Of a stretch of 64,000 nt of DNA, positions 44,824 through 56,162 are shown piece by piece (position 1 is the first letter of the stretch; every line of letters starts with the position of its first letter). The stretch is from assembly GCA_001910725.1 (NCBI GenBank), contig MJGA01000002.1, positions 1,426,001 through 1,490,000 of the forward strand, read 5' to 3'. This DNA comes from Phanerodontia chrysosporium. Lineage: Eukaryota; Basidiomycota; Agaricomycetes; Polyporales; Phanerochaetaceae. Both the position numbers and the translations under genes were made by a program. The notes beneath the pieces were generated by a model that was not told where the DNA came from, searched no databases, and worked only from the letters and a program-made list of their open reading frames with translations.

Positions 44824-45636
44824 CTAATCGAGGTTCTTTTCCAAAAACAACCAATCTTCACCCAACTCCTGAATCAGCTCCCTGCAATGCTCAGCAAAGC
44901 GTGGCTTAAGTTCAGCGAAGCTATGTGCGCCTGCCTTCTTCAAATCCCTCGAAATCTTCTTCCACTCCCTCGTGGTGTACTCCTTCGTCTCGACGATGGT
45001 CTGAAGGTGTTTGCGAATGTTGTCGAACCTCTTCTTGAACAAGCCCAAGATGTAGAGCTCGTGTTCAGTCAACCCAACTCGAAAACGCTGCTCGTCTAGC
45101 TTCTGAAAGAACGGACCCAAGTGGTTAAGGGCGCCGTTGAACTTTCGTCCGTAGTCGCGCAGCTGATGGACCTGAGTGTTGGTGTGAAAGCGAAGGTCCT
45201 TGGGAATGGGTTTGACTTCGACAGGGGGAGTAGGGGGAGGTTCAATACGCTCAATGAGGGGGAGAGGGGGAGGGGCGTTCGCGATGCGATCGAGTAGGCG
45301 GCGCTTGCGCTGTTCGTTGTGATAGTCTTCGAGCTGAAGCTGGTGCTTGAAGTCGTTCAAGTCTGCTTCACGAGCAAGCCTTTCACGACGACCAGGGACA
45401 GGGGTGTAGGGTGTAGTGCGAGGTTTGTACGCAGGGCGCAGCTTCCCAATGTCTTTGAAGCGGTGAAGGTTCGAGATCTTGATGCGCTCAAGCAAGGGTT
45501 TGCCAGAGCTCTCGTCCTTAGCAAGGACAAAACGGTTCTTAGCAGCTTTAGGCACTAGTAAACACGGGTCAGCCTGTGTACACAAGCCAGAAAACTTCTC
45601 CACACGGGCAAAGCGCAAGGCTTTCCTGCCAGCCAA
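44824..45636 (-). CDS. Gypsy-2 ORF0: unrecognised frame between 5' LTR and gag
   Basis: A 270-codon open frame just upstream of gag, on the same strand and without stops. I recognise no domain. Features are basic N-terminal RRERLAREAD and EQRKRRLLDRIANA, a proline-rich linker (PPPLPLIERIEPPPTPPVEV), and a helical, charged C-terminal half (FKKRFDNIRKHLQTIV; REWKKISRDLKKAG). There is no ATG at its beginning (first candidate is TTG), and a CAG acceptor-like site precedes GKAL, so the true start may be in an upstream exon. Position, size and layout (proline linker then charged helices) resemble ORF0 of Gypsy-1a. Homology is a guess. Confidence 0.6.
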   Translation of the reverse strand: MAGRKALRFARVEKFSGLCTQADPCLLVPKAAKNRFVLAKDESSGKPLLERIKISNLHRFKDIGKLRPAYKPRTTPYTPVPGRRERLAREADLNDFKHQLQLEDYHNEQRKRRLLDRIANAPPPLPLIERIEPPPTPPVEVKPIPKDLRFHTNTQVHQLRDYGRKFNGALNHLGPFFQKLDEQRFRVGLTEHELYILGLFKKRFDNIRKHLQTIVETKEYTTREWKKISRDLKKAGAHSFAELKPRFAEHCRELIQELGEDWLFLEKNLD

Positions 45637-45931
45637 CCCTCAACAAAGAGAAAGGGGTATTACTGTGGGTTTCCACGCCACACAGCTAAAACTGGTTGGA
45701 CAGGGTATTACACCCTTAGTCCAGCACTACAACAGGGGTTACTCGTCCGCAGACAAGGCCCTCTGAGGTGGGTTACACCACTTTCCCTGTCTGTACCTAA
45801 AAAGGTACTATAGTGCCCACTTACGCCTGTGGATCGGCAAAAAACTGAACAAAGCGCAAAAGCCCTTGTTCAAACAAGCCCCCAGAACCCAAAGCAATAA
45901 CCTAGGCCACCAAAGGTGGAGTAGGTTGGCT

Positions 45932-45944
45932 AGCTTCAATTTTC
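45932..45944 (-). promoter_or_regulatory. Gypsy-2 putative self-primer binding site
   Basis: The minus strand immediately inside the 5' LTR reads GAAAATTGAAGCT. Nine bases (ATTGAAGCT) are complementary to AGCTTCAAT at 46085-46093, about 33 nt downstream of the TATA-like sequence, where the RNA should start. There is no TGG tRNA-type site. Confidence 0.6.
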
Positions 45945-46544
45945 TATCACAAAAATGCGCTGCCCTAGCGCCTATACACCAAACCAACCAGCAATACTCA
46001 CTGGCAAAGGTTTACTTGGACTACAAAGGGTGTAGCCAAGCTTGAAGACGAGGTATAGAGACTAGAGAGGTGAGATGCGATGAGATTGAAGCTGGGGAGG
46101 CACCCCCAGCCCTCAGGGTTTATATACATGTGCACCAGGTCCCCAAGGACCGGTGTTCAGGGTCCTAGCTATCTAATACCTACTACGCTATTGGCTAGTG
46201 CCCTACAGGCATTTCTACATTCTCCTACACGTTCCTAAATGTTCCTATGATGTCCCAGAAACCTCCAGAACGTTCCAGCACTGTTCAGACCTGTCCAGAG
46301 ACCTCCAGGACTTTCTAGTCCCTTCCGGAGTGTCTCGGCGCTTCCAGACCCTTGCCTGCTTCTAGACCTTCGACCATGTGACCCTGGGATACCGCACGTG
46401 TGCGCATCACGTGACCGCCGTATCACGTGACCAGCCCCGAGCCTAGGGCTGTCACTCCAGCGCTTCTGCATGTCACAGTTCGGAGTAGTCGCTTCTGTCA
46501 CCTGCTGCCCCTAACCCTAAGGGTTGAGACGAAAAACTGTGACA
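45945..46544 (-). repeat. Gypsy-2 5' LTR
   Basis: 600 bp, the same length as the 3' LTR. About 11 differences between the two, all transitions by my reading (for example CAATG/CGATG near the R region and CACATG/CACGTG in a U3 box). TATA-like sequence near 46118-46128, predicted RNA start near 46093. Confidence 0.9.
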
Positions 46545-46773
46545 GGGCCACACATCCCCCAATCACTATTCCCTACTTCCACTATGTCGCTCATGTGTTC
46601 TACACACCAACCACTGTCTGTGAAGCCCCACTTAATTGTTGTCGACCACTATCTGCACTCCAGATCAAGTGATCAGCCTGGACCACTCAAGCTTGGACTA
46701 CTTAGACCACTAAACCTTGCCACTCGACTTTCCCCTGCTTTTATCACTCCCTCCTCACATCACAACCTCCACC

Positions 46774-47765
46774 ATGTTCTCAGACACCTTCCACTACTTC
46801 AAGAAGCTCCACACAGGTAATTACCGCCAATGGAGTGGGAATTGCCTAGCTCTTCTCACAACCAAAGGCTGGTTCCACCTTGTCAAGGGCAAGGAGCTGC
46901 GCCCCACCCCAGTCAACTCCAAGGCACCTACCGCAGAGGAAATAGCAGCAATGGAGGCATTTGATGAGAAGGCAATGAAGGCAGCTGATGAAATTTATCT
47001 CTCTCTTTCTGAGGAGCAGAAGATCCATGTACAAGACCACCTCAGGGACTCTATGAAGATGTAAGCCACCCTTGAGTTTGTGCACCTCCAGAAGAAGCCT
47101 GACATGCGTTTCAATGCCTGGAAGGAGTTTCTCTCCATTAGAATGGAGGAGAACAATTCTCTGCTATCTTTGACAACCAGGATTGAAGGTGCCATGCAGA
47201 AGGTCAAGAACCTCAGGTCAGACAGCTTCGATCTGAATGAACTGGACAGGGAACTCACCTGCATGTGCATGATCTGAGCCCTCCCTGACTTTTACGTCAA
47301 TTTCGCCTCGTCTCTCCAGCTCCTGGACAAGTTCAACAAGGAATCACTTCAGTATGCCTTTATCAATGAGGAGGCCCTTCATTTGCACTGCATTATGCAT
47401 GGCACCACCTCTGTACTCACTGCCAATGACTTACAGACCACTAGCAATGCCTCTTGCATATACTGCAATATCCCTGGCCACTCTCAGGACCAGTCATTCC
47501 ACTACAAGTGCGATAAGGAGAAGGCATGCTAGGACATCAAGGAGAAGAAGAAGCAGCATGGCAAGAACAAGCCCAAGGCCCCTGCCACAGCTGCTGTGGC
47601 TCAGCAACTCCCTTCTGAGTCTGCCAGCCAAGCCTCTGTGCATCACACTGCATACTCTGCCACCTCTGAACCTGTCACTCACCTTCTCTGAGCTGTGGAC
47701 ACCTGGGGCCACTTCTTATATGACATCCCACAAGCATTGGATCTGTAACCACAAGCCTCTCTGAG
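46774..47765 (+). pseudogene. Copia-2 gag and protease region, broken
   Basis: ATG in CACCATG context; protein begins MFSDTFHYFKKLHTGNYRQW, as in copia gag (UBN2-type). Stops at about 47062, 47275 and 47530 split it, otherwise in one frame: KPDMRFNAWKEFLSI, LDRELTCMCM, then a decayed zinc knuckle CIYCNIPGHSQDQSF. A K/P/A-rich stretch follows. The protease motif survives in another frame as TPGATSYMTSHKHWI, in place of the usual D-S/T-GA. It continues after 47850 into the pre-integrase region. Confidence 0.8.
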
Positions 47766-48057
47766 TTGCTATGTGCCTTGTTGATGAGGCCATAATGTAT
47801 TCAGAGGGCGTAGAAATGGTGGTGTTTGCTCTAGTAGTCTAGAGGAAGGCAGTGCACACTGTGGAGTTCAGTAGAGTGTTACATATACCAGAGCTTGGTT
47901 CGAATCTCTTTTCAGTCCTGTACCTCACTTCTCAGCACGGTTTCAACATCCATATCTATTTAAGCACCTGGACTTTGAGCACAGCAGCCAGACCCTCTTT
48001 TCTACGTCCATCAGGCCCACTTGCACTACCTACCTTGATGGGACGGTTATCCCAGTC

Positions 48058-51000
48058 TAGTGTTGCCACGGCGCGGCTCCATAGCCGCTCAGCCAGAGAA
48101 CCGAGCCACGTGGCCGCCGAGCCAAGCCGCTGATTGGCTCATGGCCTATTTGCGGCTGGGCTCAGCACAGCGCGGCTCGGCTATGGCTCGCCGCCGGTAC
48201 CGCCATCCTAATTAGGCAACCACCACTTTAACTGGCGACCACCATGGCGAAAGGATAGAATAACACCACAGCAGGCAAACGCGATGCCCCTGGCACACCT
48301 CTGAAGACTCCAAAGAGGTGTAGGGTCACTCCAAAGCATGTAACATATGAGACTGGAGCTATGAAGACTCAGTGGAAGCTAGACGGTGCGCTTTTTAATA
48401 TTTCTTCTGATGCTGTACTGATTACCTTGTCCTGTCAGATCCTGCAGGAGAGGCAGCTCAGGGCTCACCTAAGAAGAGGAGAGGCCTCAAGGAAGAAGGC
48501 TAATGTAGAGGATCTGGCAGGGGAGGAGTCAATTGTGCGTTTTTCAACGCCGAAGTGAGGTCACATGATATATCAGCGTGCACCTGAGCCCTTGCCTGAG
48601 TCTGCACCTCAGGTATCTGAAGAGGCTTCAAGGTATGTAACCTATCAATGGTAGAAATAAATTTGCTTATTAGATGATAGAGAGAACATAGAGCAGATAC
48701 TGCCTGATGTTGAAGAAGAAGAGCACAAAATCTTTGACATGGACGTTTCAGCTAGTGATGACACAGACGATGGTTTGGCCCCTCAGGCACAAACATCAAA
48801 TTGCCCTGCTGCTGTCACCACCTCTCCTACTCCATCTCGGCAGCCAAAGGGTTTGCCCACTCTTCCGATTGCTGGCCAGTGCCAAAAGTTCCATGGCCCT
48901 GCAGGGAACAAGCAGGGGAACAAAGCTGGAGACATTTGACCATTTTTGGAGCAGGAAAAGCTTACAGGGCGGAAGCTGTGCAAATTCTGCTTGTGCGCAT
49001 TTTATTTGAAATATCTATTGATTTATTTATGAGAAAATAATTGCAGAGCAATACGTGCACAAAATTCTGGGCATGCTGTCGCAGCGTGGACAACAGCTGG
49101 CACAGACAACCCTAGGAGGCAATTTCTTGCCAACCACATTGATTATTGGGTGCCTGCTTGTGACAAAGCAGGGATTCAAATCAAGGCAAAGAGTGCCATT
49201 ACACGTGTTGCAGAGTGGCGTCAAAAGCAGCGTGGTGAAGGTACCAGCCAGACAGCTAATGAAGAATGCCCACCGTTCAGCAATGAGCTATTTATTTATA
49301 TGATTGTAGAGTGGATCATGGCTGAAGATCAGGTGCGCATTATTTCTATAATTATTATGATTATTACTATTGCTAATTTTTAATACATGTTAAAGCCATT
49401 AAGTGTTGTTGAAAGCCCCCGATTACGCAAGATCTTCATGCTGCTGTGTGTTGAACTACATGAACGAGACATTCCAGGCCATACAACTATTTGTAACTGG
49501 GTCTCCGAAGTTTTCAGCCAATATCTCAAAGACCTCACTGCAGAAATGCAGGTATGTGGAAATAAAATTGTTTTATAATGTAGTACTAAAACTTGCTTTA
49601 TAGTGTGCTGTTGGCAAGATTTCGTTCACTATGGATTTGTGGACAGACCCCTTTGTAACACCATATATGGCTGTTACTGCACATTGGTTGCAGATGGTTA
49701 TGGATGATCCACAAAATCCACAGCTCAAACTTCGTGTTGACCTTATTGGCTTTCACCATGTGCCGACTAGGCATAAAGGTGAACATCTTGCAGCGGCCTT
49801 TCTGTACATCCTTGATTGGGTGCAAATTGCATACAAGGTGCAGTATTTGTTTTTACTTTAATTATGTAAAAATCCACTAATATGTATATATATTGTGATA
49901 GATCGGCTGGATCACTATGGACAATGCCAGTAACAATGACGCTTCCATGGCAGCCTTGGAGAAGTCTTTGGTAGCTTGCAAAATACCATTTGACAAGACT
50001 CAGCGATGTATCTGGTGCGCATATCTTATTATAAAAATGTCAGTAAATTCTAATAAATATACCAGGTGTTTCCCGCATATTGTCAACTTGGCTTGTCAAA
50101 CGGTGCTTGGTGCAATGACCAAGCTGGAGTATTTGAAGGAGTCAGCACCAGCATTTGAGCCTGACAGTGGTATAACACCAGATAACTTTCTGGATGCTAT
50201 CAAACGGGACCCAATTGCAACTCTTTGCTCTCTTATCTGGGGTGTATATCTTTCTCTTTCCTCTTCATATTTTCTTGGCCTTTACTTAAAATTTTATACT
50301 TTATTAGATTCGAGCCTCTGCACTTCGTCGTCAACACTTTACAAATATTCTTCATTCTATGCAGCAGAAGATCCTTCAGCTACTGAGAGATGTTGAGACT
50401 CGCTGGTCCTCAACATACTTCATGGTTGAGCGAGCTCTTGTACTCCGCGAGATATGTTTTTCCTTCGCATTTTTGACGATTTCTTATATCTGTTTTCAGG
50501 CCATTGGAAAATTTCTTGATGGAGATGAGTTTGCAGACCTTCGCAACTTCTCTCTGGAGGCTGCAGAATGGCATGCCTTAGAGATATTCTGTGCTATACT
50601 CAAAGTATGTATTAATTTTCCGATGTTTCCATAATTAGATAGCTGGTTAATATTTGATTAACAGATACCAAATCTCTTTCAAGAAGTTCTCTCCTCTGAG
50701 TTGACATCTATCCTCGCAAATGTGCTTCCTGCATTCGAGGGAATGAAAAACCTCTGGGTTGATCAGCAGACTGAATATCCACAGGCTGCATCCATTATTC
50801 AGCAGAGATTGGACAAGCTTGATGAATATCGTGAGCGTAACCGCAGTATCGACGTTTATATCTTGGCTACAAGTACGTATTCTAAATTTAAATGCACCAC
50901 ATATATTGACAATATATAGTCATCAATTCTCAGATCAAGTTTGAATGGCATAAAGCATGCACAACTTCGACAGAGCAAAGGGAGGCAAAAGAGTTATTTA

Positions 51001-51839
51001 TCAGAGAGGTATATCTCATGCAATTCTGCAAAATGATCTAGTCCATTAATAAATGCCATTTGTACAGATGAAGAAGTACAGAGAACATATGGCACCAGAA
51101 AATGTCAATTAGGCCACCAACACACAACAGACAAGTGCGCAGCAGGCTCGAAATATTTTGTTCAAACACAAGCCAAAAGCCTCAGCAATGCCCACAGTTG
51201 AGCAAGAGTGGCTGAAATATATTAGTGAGCCAACAGAACAAGAGCCTGTATCTCTGTTGTATTGGCAGGTAAGTTACTTAGCTAGTGTGTCAATTTTTAC
51301 CGATTTTACTAATAATTTTAATGATATTTTTGCGGTATTTAGGCAGCAAAAAGCAAATTTCCAACTATCTATGCCATGGCCATGGATATTCTACCCATAC
51401 AGGCCTCCTCTGTGCCCTGTGAACGTGTTTTCTCATCTGGAAAGCTAACTGTATCAGATCGGCACAACAGAATCAGCGGAGCTTTGATGGAGGCACTGCA
51501 AATGCTCAAATTCAGCATCAAACATGGATATTCCCTCAATTTCACAGAAGGGCAGAGTTCTAAAAACGTTGAGGAAGAGCTTGAGGACCTTGCTCAAGAG
51601 ACCTGTGAAGATTTGACCTCATTTGTTGCATCACTGCAGTAGTTTTTTGGAATTTATTCTCAATTTTGCGAAGTCCGTGTGAACTACCTTCTAAATATGG
51701 ACGAACTGCTGGCTCAAGCCACTCGCCAGCCAGAGCCAATCAATGAGCCGTGGCTTCGGCTTGATCCGGCTCACCCATAAATGGCAGAGCCATCAAAAGC
51801 CGAGCTGCAGCCGAGCCGAGCCGAGCCGTGGCAACACTA
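48058..51839 (+). mobile_element. hAT-3: complete hAT transposon with 8-bp duplication
   Basis: A 3782-bp element with terminal inverted repeats starting TAGTGTTGCCACGGC, the right end being the inverse. A perfect 8-bp duplication TCCCAGTC flanks it at 48050-48057 and 51840-51847. Both ends are rich in GGCTCGG/CCGAGCC subterminal motifs, the usual kind of transposase binding sites in hAT elements. It sits in Copia-2. Two minus-strand relatives occur at 21088-22351 and 30023-30735. Confidence 0.95.
48244..51642 (+). pseudogene. hAT-3 transposase gene with introns, several stops
   Basis: Begins near the ATG at 48244 (MAKG, then TAG). Exons can be followed through GT...AG introns: an acidic N-terminal region (DVEEEEHKIFDMDVS), a BED-like block followed by AITRVAEWRQKQRGEG, then FTMDLWTDPFVTPYMAVT, WITMDNASNNDASMAALE, RCFPHIVNLACQ-like CFPHIVNLACQTVLGA, LRDVETRWSSTYFMVERAL, and the C-terminal dimerisation domain SSVPCERVFSSGKLTVSDRH, ending at 51640-51642 after SFVASLQ. 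Stops near 48256, 48556, 48938 and 51110 prevent translation. Preserved termini mean it could still move if another copy supplied transposase. Confidence 0.85.
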
Positions 51840-52720
51840 TCCCAGTCTCAGAGTCTGCTCAAGCTGCCTCCATCTCAACGCTCCCTATGGATGAGACCCT
51901 TTGGCACTGTCACTTTGCACACGTGCACATCTAGAACATCTGGAATCTGCTCAAGGATGGCATAGTCACTGGCATAAAAGCTTGACTCCAAGGCAGAAGT
52001 GAACTCCATTTGTGAGTTGGGCCTCTTTGGCAAGCTCAATGCTGCGCCCTTCCCCTTCCCATCCAACAGAGGTTCCTGACCACTCCAGCTCATCCACTCT
52101 GATATTCATGGCCCTCTGCCTGTTCGCACCCACTCTGGCTACTGCTACTGGATCACCTTCATTGATGACTTCACATGTCTGCAAGTGATCATGCTGCTCA
52201 AGATAAAGAGAGAGGCCATTGCTGCATTCAAGCAGTTCAGGACCCATGCAGAAAACCAGACACAGTGGCGCATCGGTACCCTCAGGGACGATAAGAGTGG
52301 TGAGTATATGAGCAAGGAGCTCAAGGACTTTTGCAACGAGCATGGCATCGGGTGACAGCACACTGTGCGCAACAGGCCACAGCAAAACAGTGTGGCAGAG
52401 CAGTACAATCGTGTCCTCTCTGAGGGCATCACCGCCATGCTAGCTGAAGCTGAACTGCCTCCCTCGTTCTGAGGTGAGGCTCTGTCCCCCTTGGTGCATG
52501 TCCTCAACTGGCGTCCCACCTTTGCACTACCTGGCATTACTCCCTACGAGGCCTTCTATGGTCGCAAGCCAAATGTCTCCCATTTGCGTGTTTGGAGTTG
52601 TCTCGCCTATGTGCATGTGCAGAAGGACAAGCGAGATGTACTGGGTTTATACTTAGAGAAGTCCATCTTCATTGGCTACTCTGCTGGCTACAAGAGCTGG
52701 AAGTTCTACAACCTAGCCAC

Positions 52721-53896
52721 TGTCACAGATGTGACGGCGTAGCCCTATTTTTCGCCGATTTTTGGCTATTTTCCTCGAATTAATCCAACGGGCGAGCAGC
52801 CCTCGTGCCGTCTGGAGTCCTAGCCGCCCACACTCAGCGCCTGGCCACCCAGCGCCAGCACCCTGATGGCGCATCACCCCTAGACACCAGCGCATCCCGC
52901 TGCGCGCTCAGACACTGCCCGGATCACTGGTCTGCCTTGCAACCGGTCCCCCGGATCACCGAGGAAGCACTGTCAAAGTAAACCCCGCTACTTACCTTAG
53001 TAGCTTAAGTGGGGTTGGACTTGACTGCGAGTGTGCGAGTGAAGTGGGTGAAAGACGAGGTAGATGATGCTGGGGACTTAAGCCCAGCAGAGCCCGGTAT
53101 ATATACATGAAGGGGAGGACCCCTGGTACTACCCGAGACCCTTGATACTGCCCATCACATGCGCGATGGCGTGATGATGGTGCGATACTTGCCAAGACAC
53201 TCCGGGCTCGGCGAAGTCTAATGCCGAGTACCGGATGTGTCCGGAACCTTCTACGCTATTCTAGAATACACTACCCAGACCCTAGGTCCGGCTACCTACT
53301 ATACCCTTGTACCAGAGCGTCTACATCATAGATAAGATAAAGATAAGATCCTCACATGACTCTGAGTCCTTTCCCAGCATGTGACCAATACGTGACCGCG
53401 TTCTGACGCGTGCCTGTCCTAACCCTAGTCCATAACCCTAACCCCTAGCACCTACTGGGCGCTTATGAGAATAAAACCGTAGGGAATTAGAAAACTGTGA
53501 CAGACACAGCCTCGGCCCGACGCAGCCTCGTGACACTGACAGCTGATACAGCCTCGTGACATAGCCCCAGCACAGCCTCGCTGCGCAGTCCGCACCACAG
53601 CCTCGCTGGCTATGCTGAGCGCTGCCCATCAGCTTATGTAATCGTATAGCCTGCCCTAAAGGACCTGTAGTATATAAGGGTAGCTCCCCTCGCTCCTGTC
53701 CGTCATCTCGACCTCTTGGTCAATATGGACAGGTAAGCCCGTTGTTTGTATTGTAGTTACAGTGCTAATATGATCTTGGTCAATACGGACAGCTGCGCAA
53801 GTTTGTTCGTCACTGCGTGATTCGCTCCGCCGCACCTTGTCGTCGACCTCCCCACTTGCCCTCCCTCGTGAAGCGTTGAGCCCTAGCTCCGCGACA
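52721..53896 (+). repeat. Gypsy-1 solo LTR in Copia-2, duplication GCCAC
   Basis: Starts TGTCACAGATGTGACGGCG and ends GCGACA. The 5-bp duplication GCCAC lies at 52716-52720 and 53897-53901. A minus-strand LTR of another family occupies 52971-53502. The intron-like segment is at 53733-53792, between two near-copies of TTGGTCAATACGGACAG. Confidence 0.92.
52971..53502 (-). repeat. LTR of a further gypsy family, nested in a solo LTR
   Basis: 532 bp in minus orientation, beginning TGTCACAGTTTTCTAATTC at 53502 and ending TTACTTTGACA at 52971. It has a GTATATATAC TATA-like sequence near 53097 and TTAGGGTTAT repeats near its start. The flanks AGCAC and GACAC do not match, and about 48 bp of the host LTR are missing at the site. 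Confidence 0.75.
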
Positions 53897-56110
53897 GCCA
53901 CCAAGCGGGTCACCATCTCAGAGCGCACCATCTTCGATGAGCTGTACTTCCCTTTGAAGAACTGGTCAGATATCCCTCCTTTCCGCGTCCATCCTTCCGA
54001 CAACACTGCCACACCATCAGAGCTGGAGTACTACAGGTTTACCACTGGTCAGAATGTGCCACAGTCTCAAGTTGGGGGGGAGGAGTCTTTTAATGTGCAA
54101 CCCGAGCCTGCTGCACCTCTGCCACTACCAGAACCACAGGCACCACCAGCACCATTTTGCACACCATCACCAGCTCCATTACCCCAGGCTCCTTCTACAG
54201 AGCCTCTAGCTGCACCACCTACCCCCAAGTGAGGCAAGGCAACTGCTTCGCACAGTCAGCAGCCCCAGCGCGCAGGGTCATCGACACAGCACCAGGCATC
54301 ATCTCCATCACGCTGAGGTCGCTCACTGTCATCAGCTTCTTCTGAGCCTCAACCTGGCCCATTTGGCTTTTAGCCTTCACTGGCAGAGTCTCGCCCCAGG
54401 TGCACCATCAAGCCTCCTAGTGAATGGTGGAAGGTCAAGCCAGCTTCGTCTGGCCAACCTGCCCAGCCTGCTCAATCAGAGCCCACTTCTGAGAAACCTC
54501 ATCAAGAGGAGGATATTTCACTGTTAGACGCCTCCACAGACGAGCTCTGCTTCAAGGCTGAGGCTGCAGAAAACACTTGGCTGGATAGCTGAAGTGCTGT
54601 GATAAAGCAACCTAATGCAGGGAAACAGAAAAAGGCAGCCCACACTGAGATCAAGGCCCTACTTGCCAATGAGACTTAGGAGCCCTGTGCTCTTCCTCCA
54701 GACAAGAAGACCATTGCTAATCACTAGGTCTTTGTGCAGAAATTCCTTCCTGATGGCAAGCTGGAACATTACAAGGCCCATCTTGTAGTCAAAGGCTATG
54801 CTCAGTGACCTGGCTTCGACTATGTGAAGACTTTAGCCCCTACAGCATGCATGACCTCCATTCGAATTGTCCTTGCACTGTCTGCACTCAAGGATCTGAA
54901 CTTGCACTCCATTAACATCTCGAACACCTACACCAATGGCGTACTGGAAGAGGAGGTCTACATGCAGCAATCTGAGGACTTTCACTTTGAGCAACCTGAA
55001 GATGTCCTGCAGCTCAGAAAAACTCTGTACAGTTCTCAAGCAAGCTGAACCCATCTGAAACAAGACTCTACATGCTACACTACATGATTTAGGTTTTACT
55101 TGGCTCAAATCTGATATCTTGCTCTACCTTTATCGCAGGGATGCCACCAGAATCATTATTCCTATCTTTATCGACAATATTACCATTGCCTCCACCAGTG
55201 TTGCTGAGACCAACCGCATTATGCAGTAGCTGTTCAGCCACTACAAGCTGAGCGATCTGGGTCCCATCTCTTTTCTGCTAGGCATTCACATCACCCAAAA
55301 TCATTCCAACTGCCGCATCTCCATTTCACAGTGCCAGTACATTCCCGACATGCTGGAGAAGTACAGATTCTCGTCCTGCTCCTCTGTGGAGACGTCCATG
55401 GACCCTGGCAAGTGGTTGTCTACAGCAAACTGTCTCTCCACTTGAGAAAAGTGCACTGCCATGCAGAATGGTCTTTACATCAGCGCTGTTGACTCCCTCA
55501 TGTACCTTGCCACCTGCACTTATCCTGACATTGCCTACATGGTCTCTGTGCTGGCTTGCTTCAATGCGAACACTGGGCAAGCCCATTGGCAGGCAGTCAA
55601 GCATCTTTTCCAGTACCTCAAGGGTTCTCTGGACTTGCAGCTCATCTATGGGCCTGCTGTGACGGAGGAGCTCTTTTGACCTACTCGAATGCTGACTATG
55701 CCAGGGACTCAGACAAACTGCGCTCAACTGGTGCTGTAAATTGGAGCAACAAGTTGCAAACTGTGGTGGCCCAGTCTACCACAGAGGTGGAGTACATGGC
55801 TGCCAACCAGGCTGGTCGGGACATTGCCTGGATGCGCAACTTGCTCACAGAGTTTGACTACAACCTCTCTCACTCTCCATTGACACCCTACATAGATAAC
55901 AACTCTGCTATTGCAGTGGCCAAGAATTCTAAGCATTTTGGGTGATCGAAGTACATGCAGATGCATTTCTACTGGCTGCGTAATATGATAGAGGATGACC
56001 AGATCTCTTCAGAGTATGTCCAGACTGACCTAATAGTTGCAGACATCCTGACCAAGACTCTGTCTGTAGCCAAGGTTGCTGCACTCCGTCACCTTATGGG
56101 CTTGCAGTAG
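53897..56110 (+). pseudogene. Copia-2 RT and RNase H, broken
   Basis: Continues after the solo LTR with KRVTISERTIFDELYFP, a P-rich linker (PEPAAPLPLPEPQAPPAP), RT blocks LVVKGYAQ, SIRIVLALSALKDLNLH and NGVLEEEVYMQQSEDF, a decayed DD motif region near 55170-55200, and LLGIHIT-like sequence near 55275. RNase H blocks are AVDSLMYLATCTYPDI and, in another frame, TTEVEYMAANQAGRDIAW with DNNSAIAVAK. More than ten stops or shifts are present. Layout matches Copia-1 residue for residue in many blocks. Confidence 0.82.
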
Positions 56111-56162
56111 ATGTGCTTGATGTGGGGGAGCCCTGTGCAGAGATGTGCTGCATTAGGGGAAG

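Larger units (their letters stand above)
38446..46544 (-). mobile_element. Gypsy-2: full-length chromovirus with dUTPase
   Basis: An 8099-bp minus-strand element with two 600-bp LTRs and a perfect target duplication GGGCC (38441-38445 and 46545-46549). Order in its own direction: 5' LTR, self-primer site, ORF0, gag, pol (protease, RT, RNase H, integrase, chromodomain), dUTPase, purine tract, 3' LTR. Only four nonsense codons interrupt the frames. The LTRs differ by about 11 transitions, so it is the youngest large element here. Confidence 0.95.
47850..52720 (+). pseudogene. Copia-2 pre-integrase and integrase, split by hAT-3
   Basis: Before hAT-3: VEFSRVLHIPELGSNLFSVL, a typical copia pre-integrase stretch. 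After it: ETLWHCHFAHVH (GAG-pre-integrase), then integrase core SDIHGPLPVRTHSGYCYW, LRDDKSGEYMSKELKDF and HTVRNRPQQNSVAEQYNR, then NWRPTFALPGITPYEAFYG and KSIFIGYSAGYKSWKFYN up to the Gypsy-1 LTR at 52721. Several stops (for example at about 51931, 52353 and 52470) and shifts are present. Confidence 0.82.
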
